From Shewanella holmiensis (lineage in GTDB: Bacteria > Pseudomonadota > Gammaproteobacteria > Enterobacterales > Shewanellaceae), in assembly GCF_025370255.1 (NCBI RefSeq), contig NZ_JAMTCD010000002.1, positions 186,001 to 250,000 of the forward strand: a stretch of DNA of 64,000 nt, given 5' to 3'. Every line of letters starts with the position of its first letter. The first letter of the stretch is position 1. This document shows, one piece after another, positions 63,870 through 64,000 of the stretch. The position numbers were made by a program, and so were the translations under genes. Under the pieces are notes generated by a model. The model saw nothing but the letters and a program-made list of their open reading frames with translations. It had not been told where the DNA came from and did not search any database.

Positions 63870-64000
63870 CTACAATGAAAGTACACGAATTTGTTGACCA
63901 TTTTCAACCATCAAGCCCTGGGCAAGTTCTGGTGATAGGACAACGTTATCATGTTCATCAGATATACTAAGCTTAGCCGCGGTTGCGCGATAATCTGCTA
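63870..64000 (-). CDS. astA: Arginine N-succinyltransferase, C-terminal part
   Basis: The last 42 codons of a gene entering from the right edge are visible, read ADYRATAAKLSISDEHDNV at first and ending QQIRVLSL with TAG at 63870-63872. Position directly upstream of astD and similarity to the AstA C-terminus (short beta strands, VRL/RVL ending) identify it. AstA transfers succinyl from succinyl-CoA to arginine, the first step of the pathway. Confidence 0.8.
   Translation of the reverse strand, partial: ADYRATAAKLSISDEHDNVVLSPELAQGLMVENGQQIRVLSL

Overview
The window is a chromosomal segment of a gammaproteobacterium, most probably a low-GC, cold-water type Shewanella. The evidence is the gene content and order (pntAB, ast genes, hldE, bactofilin, dksA-gluQ-pcnB-folK-panBC, the yheS/yheT/yheU/prkB/crp block shared with E. 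coli), DUF3581 and TIGR02444 family proteins, and several c-di-GMP enzymes. The species cannot be fixed from sequence reading alone. There are no rRNA or tRNA genes, CRISPR arrays, prophage genes or intact insertion sequences. One small non-coding mobile element (a MITE of 182 bp) is present.

Layout. 1-6.2 kb: sulfite reductase cysJ-cysI (minus) diverges from the NADPH-producing transhydrogenase pntA-pntB (plus); the intergenic region holds two matching inverted repeats and an elaborately folding pntA leader. 6.5-12.3 kb: a PAS-GGDEF enzyme, a Fur-box-linked TonB receptor, a DUF3581 protein with a CRP-like site, a glycine-zipper protein and a TetR regulator. 12.5-22.5 kb: envelope genes (secreted HEIGH protein, hldE, lpxL-type acyltransferase, L,D-transpeptidase, a membrane-anchored bactofilin), a ZapE-type ATPase, an SbtA-type bicarbonate transporter and a GAF-AGDEF enzyme. 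22.5-32.4 kb: glnE, then the most interesting block: a lipoprotein, a double DUF350 (YjfL-type) membrane protein, a membrane-fused aminopropyltransferase, then YjfI (DUF2170), YjfJ (PspA/IM30), YjfK (DUF2491) and a small protein that looks like two ribbon-helix-helix units, followed after a terminator by a K+ channel. 32.4-42 kb: mrcB, hrpB, a GGDEF-EAL protein, thpR and pepB. 42-49 kb: sfsA, dksA, gluQ, pcnB, folK, panB and panC, then a small secreted protein. 49-61.4 kb: yheV, yheS, TIGR02444, a GMC oxidoreductase plus Tat-signal partner that interrupt the E. coli-like order, yheT, yheU, prkB, a Sel1-repeat protein, crp and a PepSY/response-regulator/histidine-kinase operon. 61.4-64 kb: a DUF1338 protein, astD and the end of astA.

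Main proposal. The 25.4-31.5 kb block is a two-promoter PspA-centred membrane-stress and polyamine system. Both promoters carry the same arrangement: a 13-bp quasi-palindrome GACATAWTATGTC over the -35 and a second copy 34-35 bp downstream, with the -10 between them. The last gene of the second operon encodes a possible ribbon-helix-helix protein that could be the autorepressor. PspA clusters with yjf genes are known from comparative genomics; the paired operators, the candidate regulator and the replacement of the polyamine-ligase-like YjfC by an aminopropyltransferase are what appears new here. Other notable points are a probable AUU start codon for pcnB, the switch-like pntA leader, and a MITE whose edge supplies the stop codon of a Tat-signal gene.
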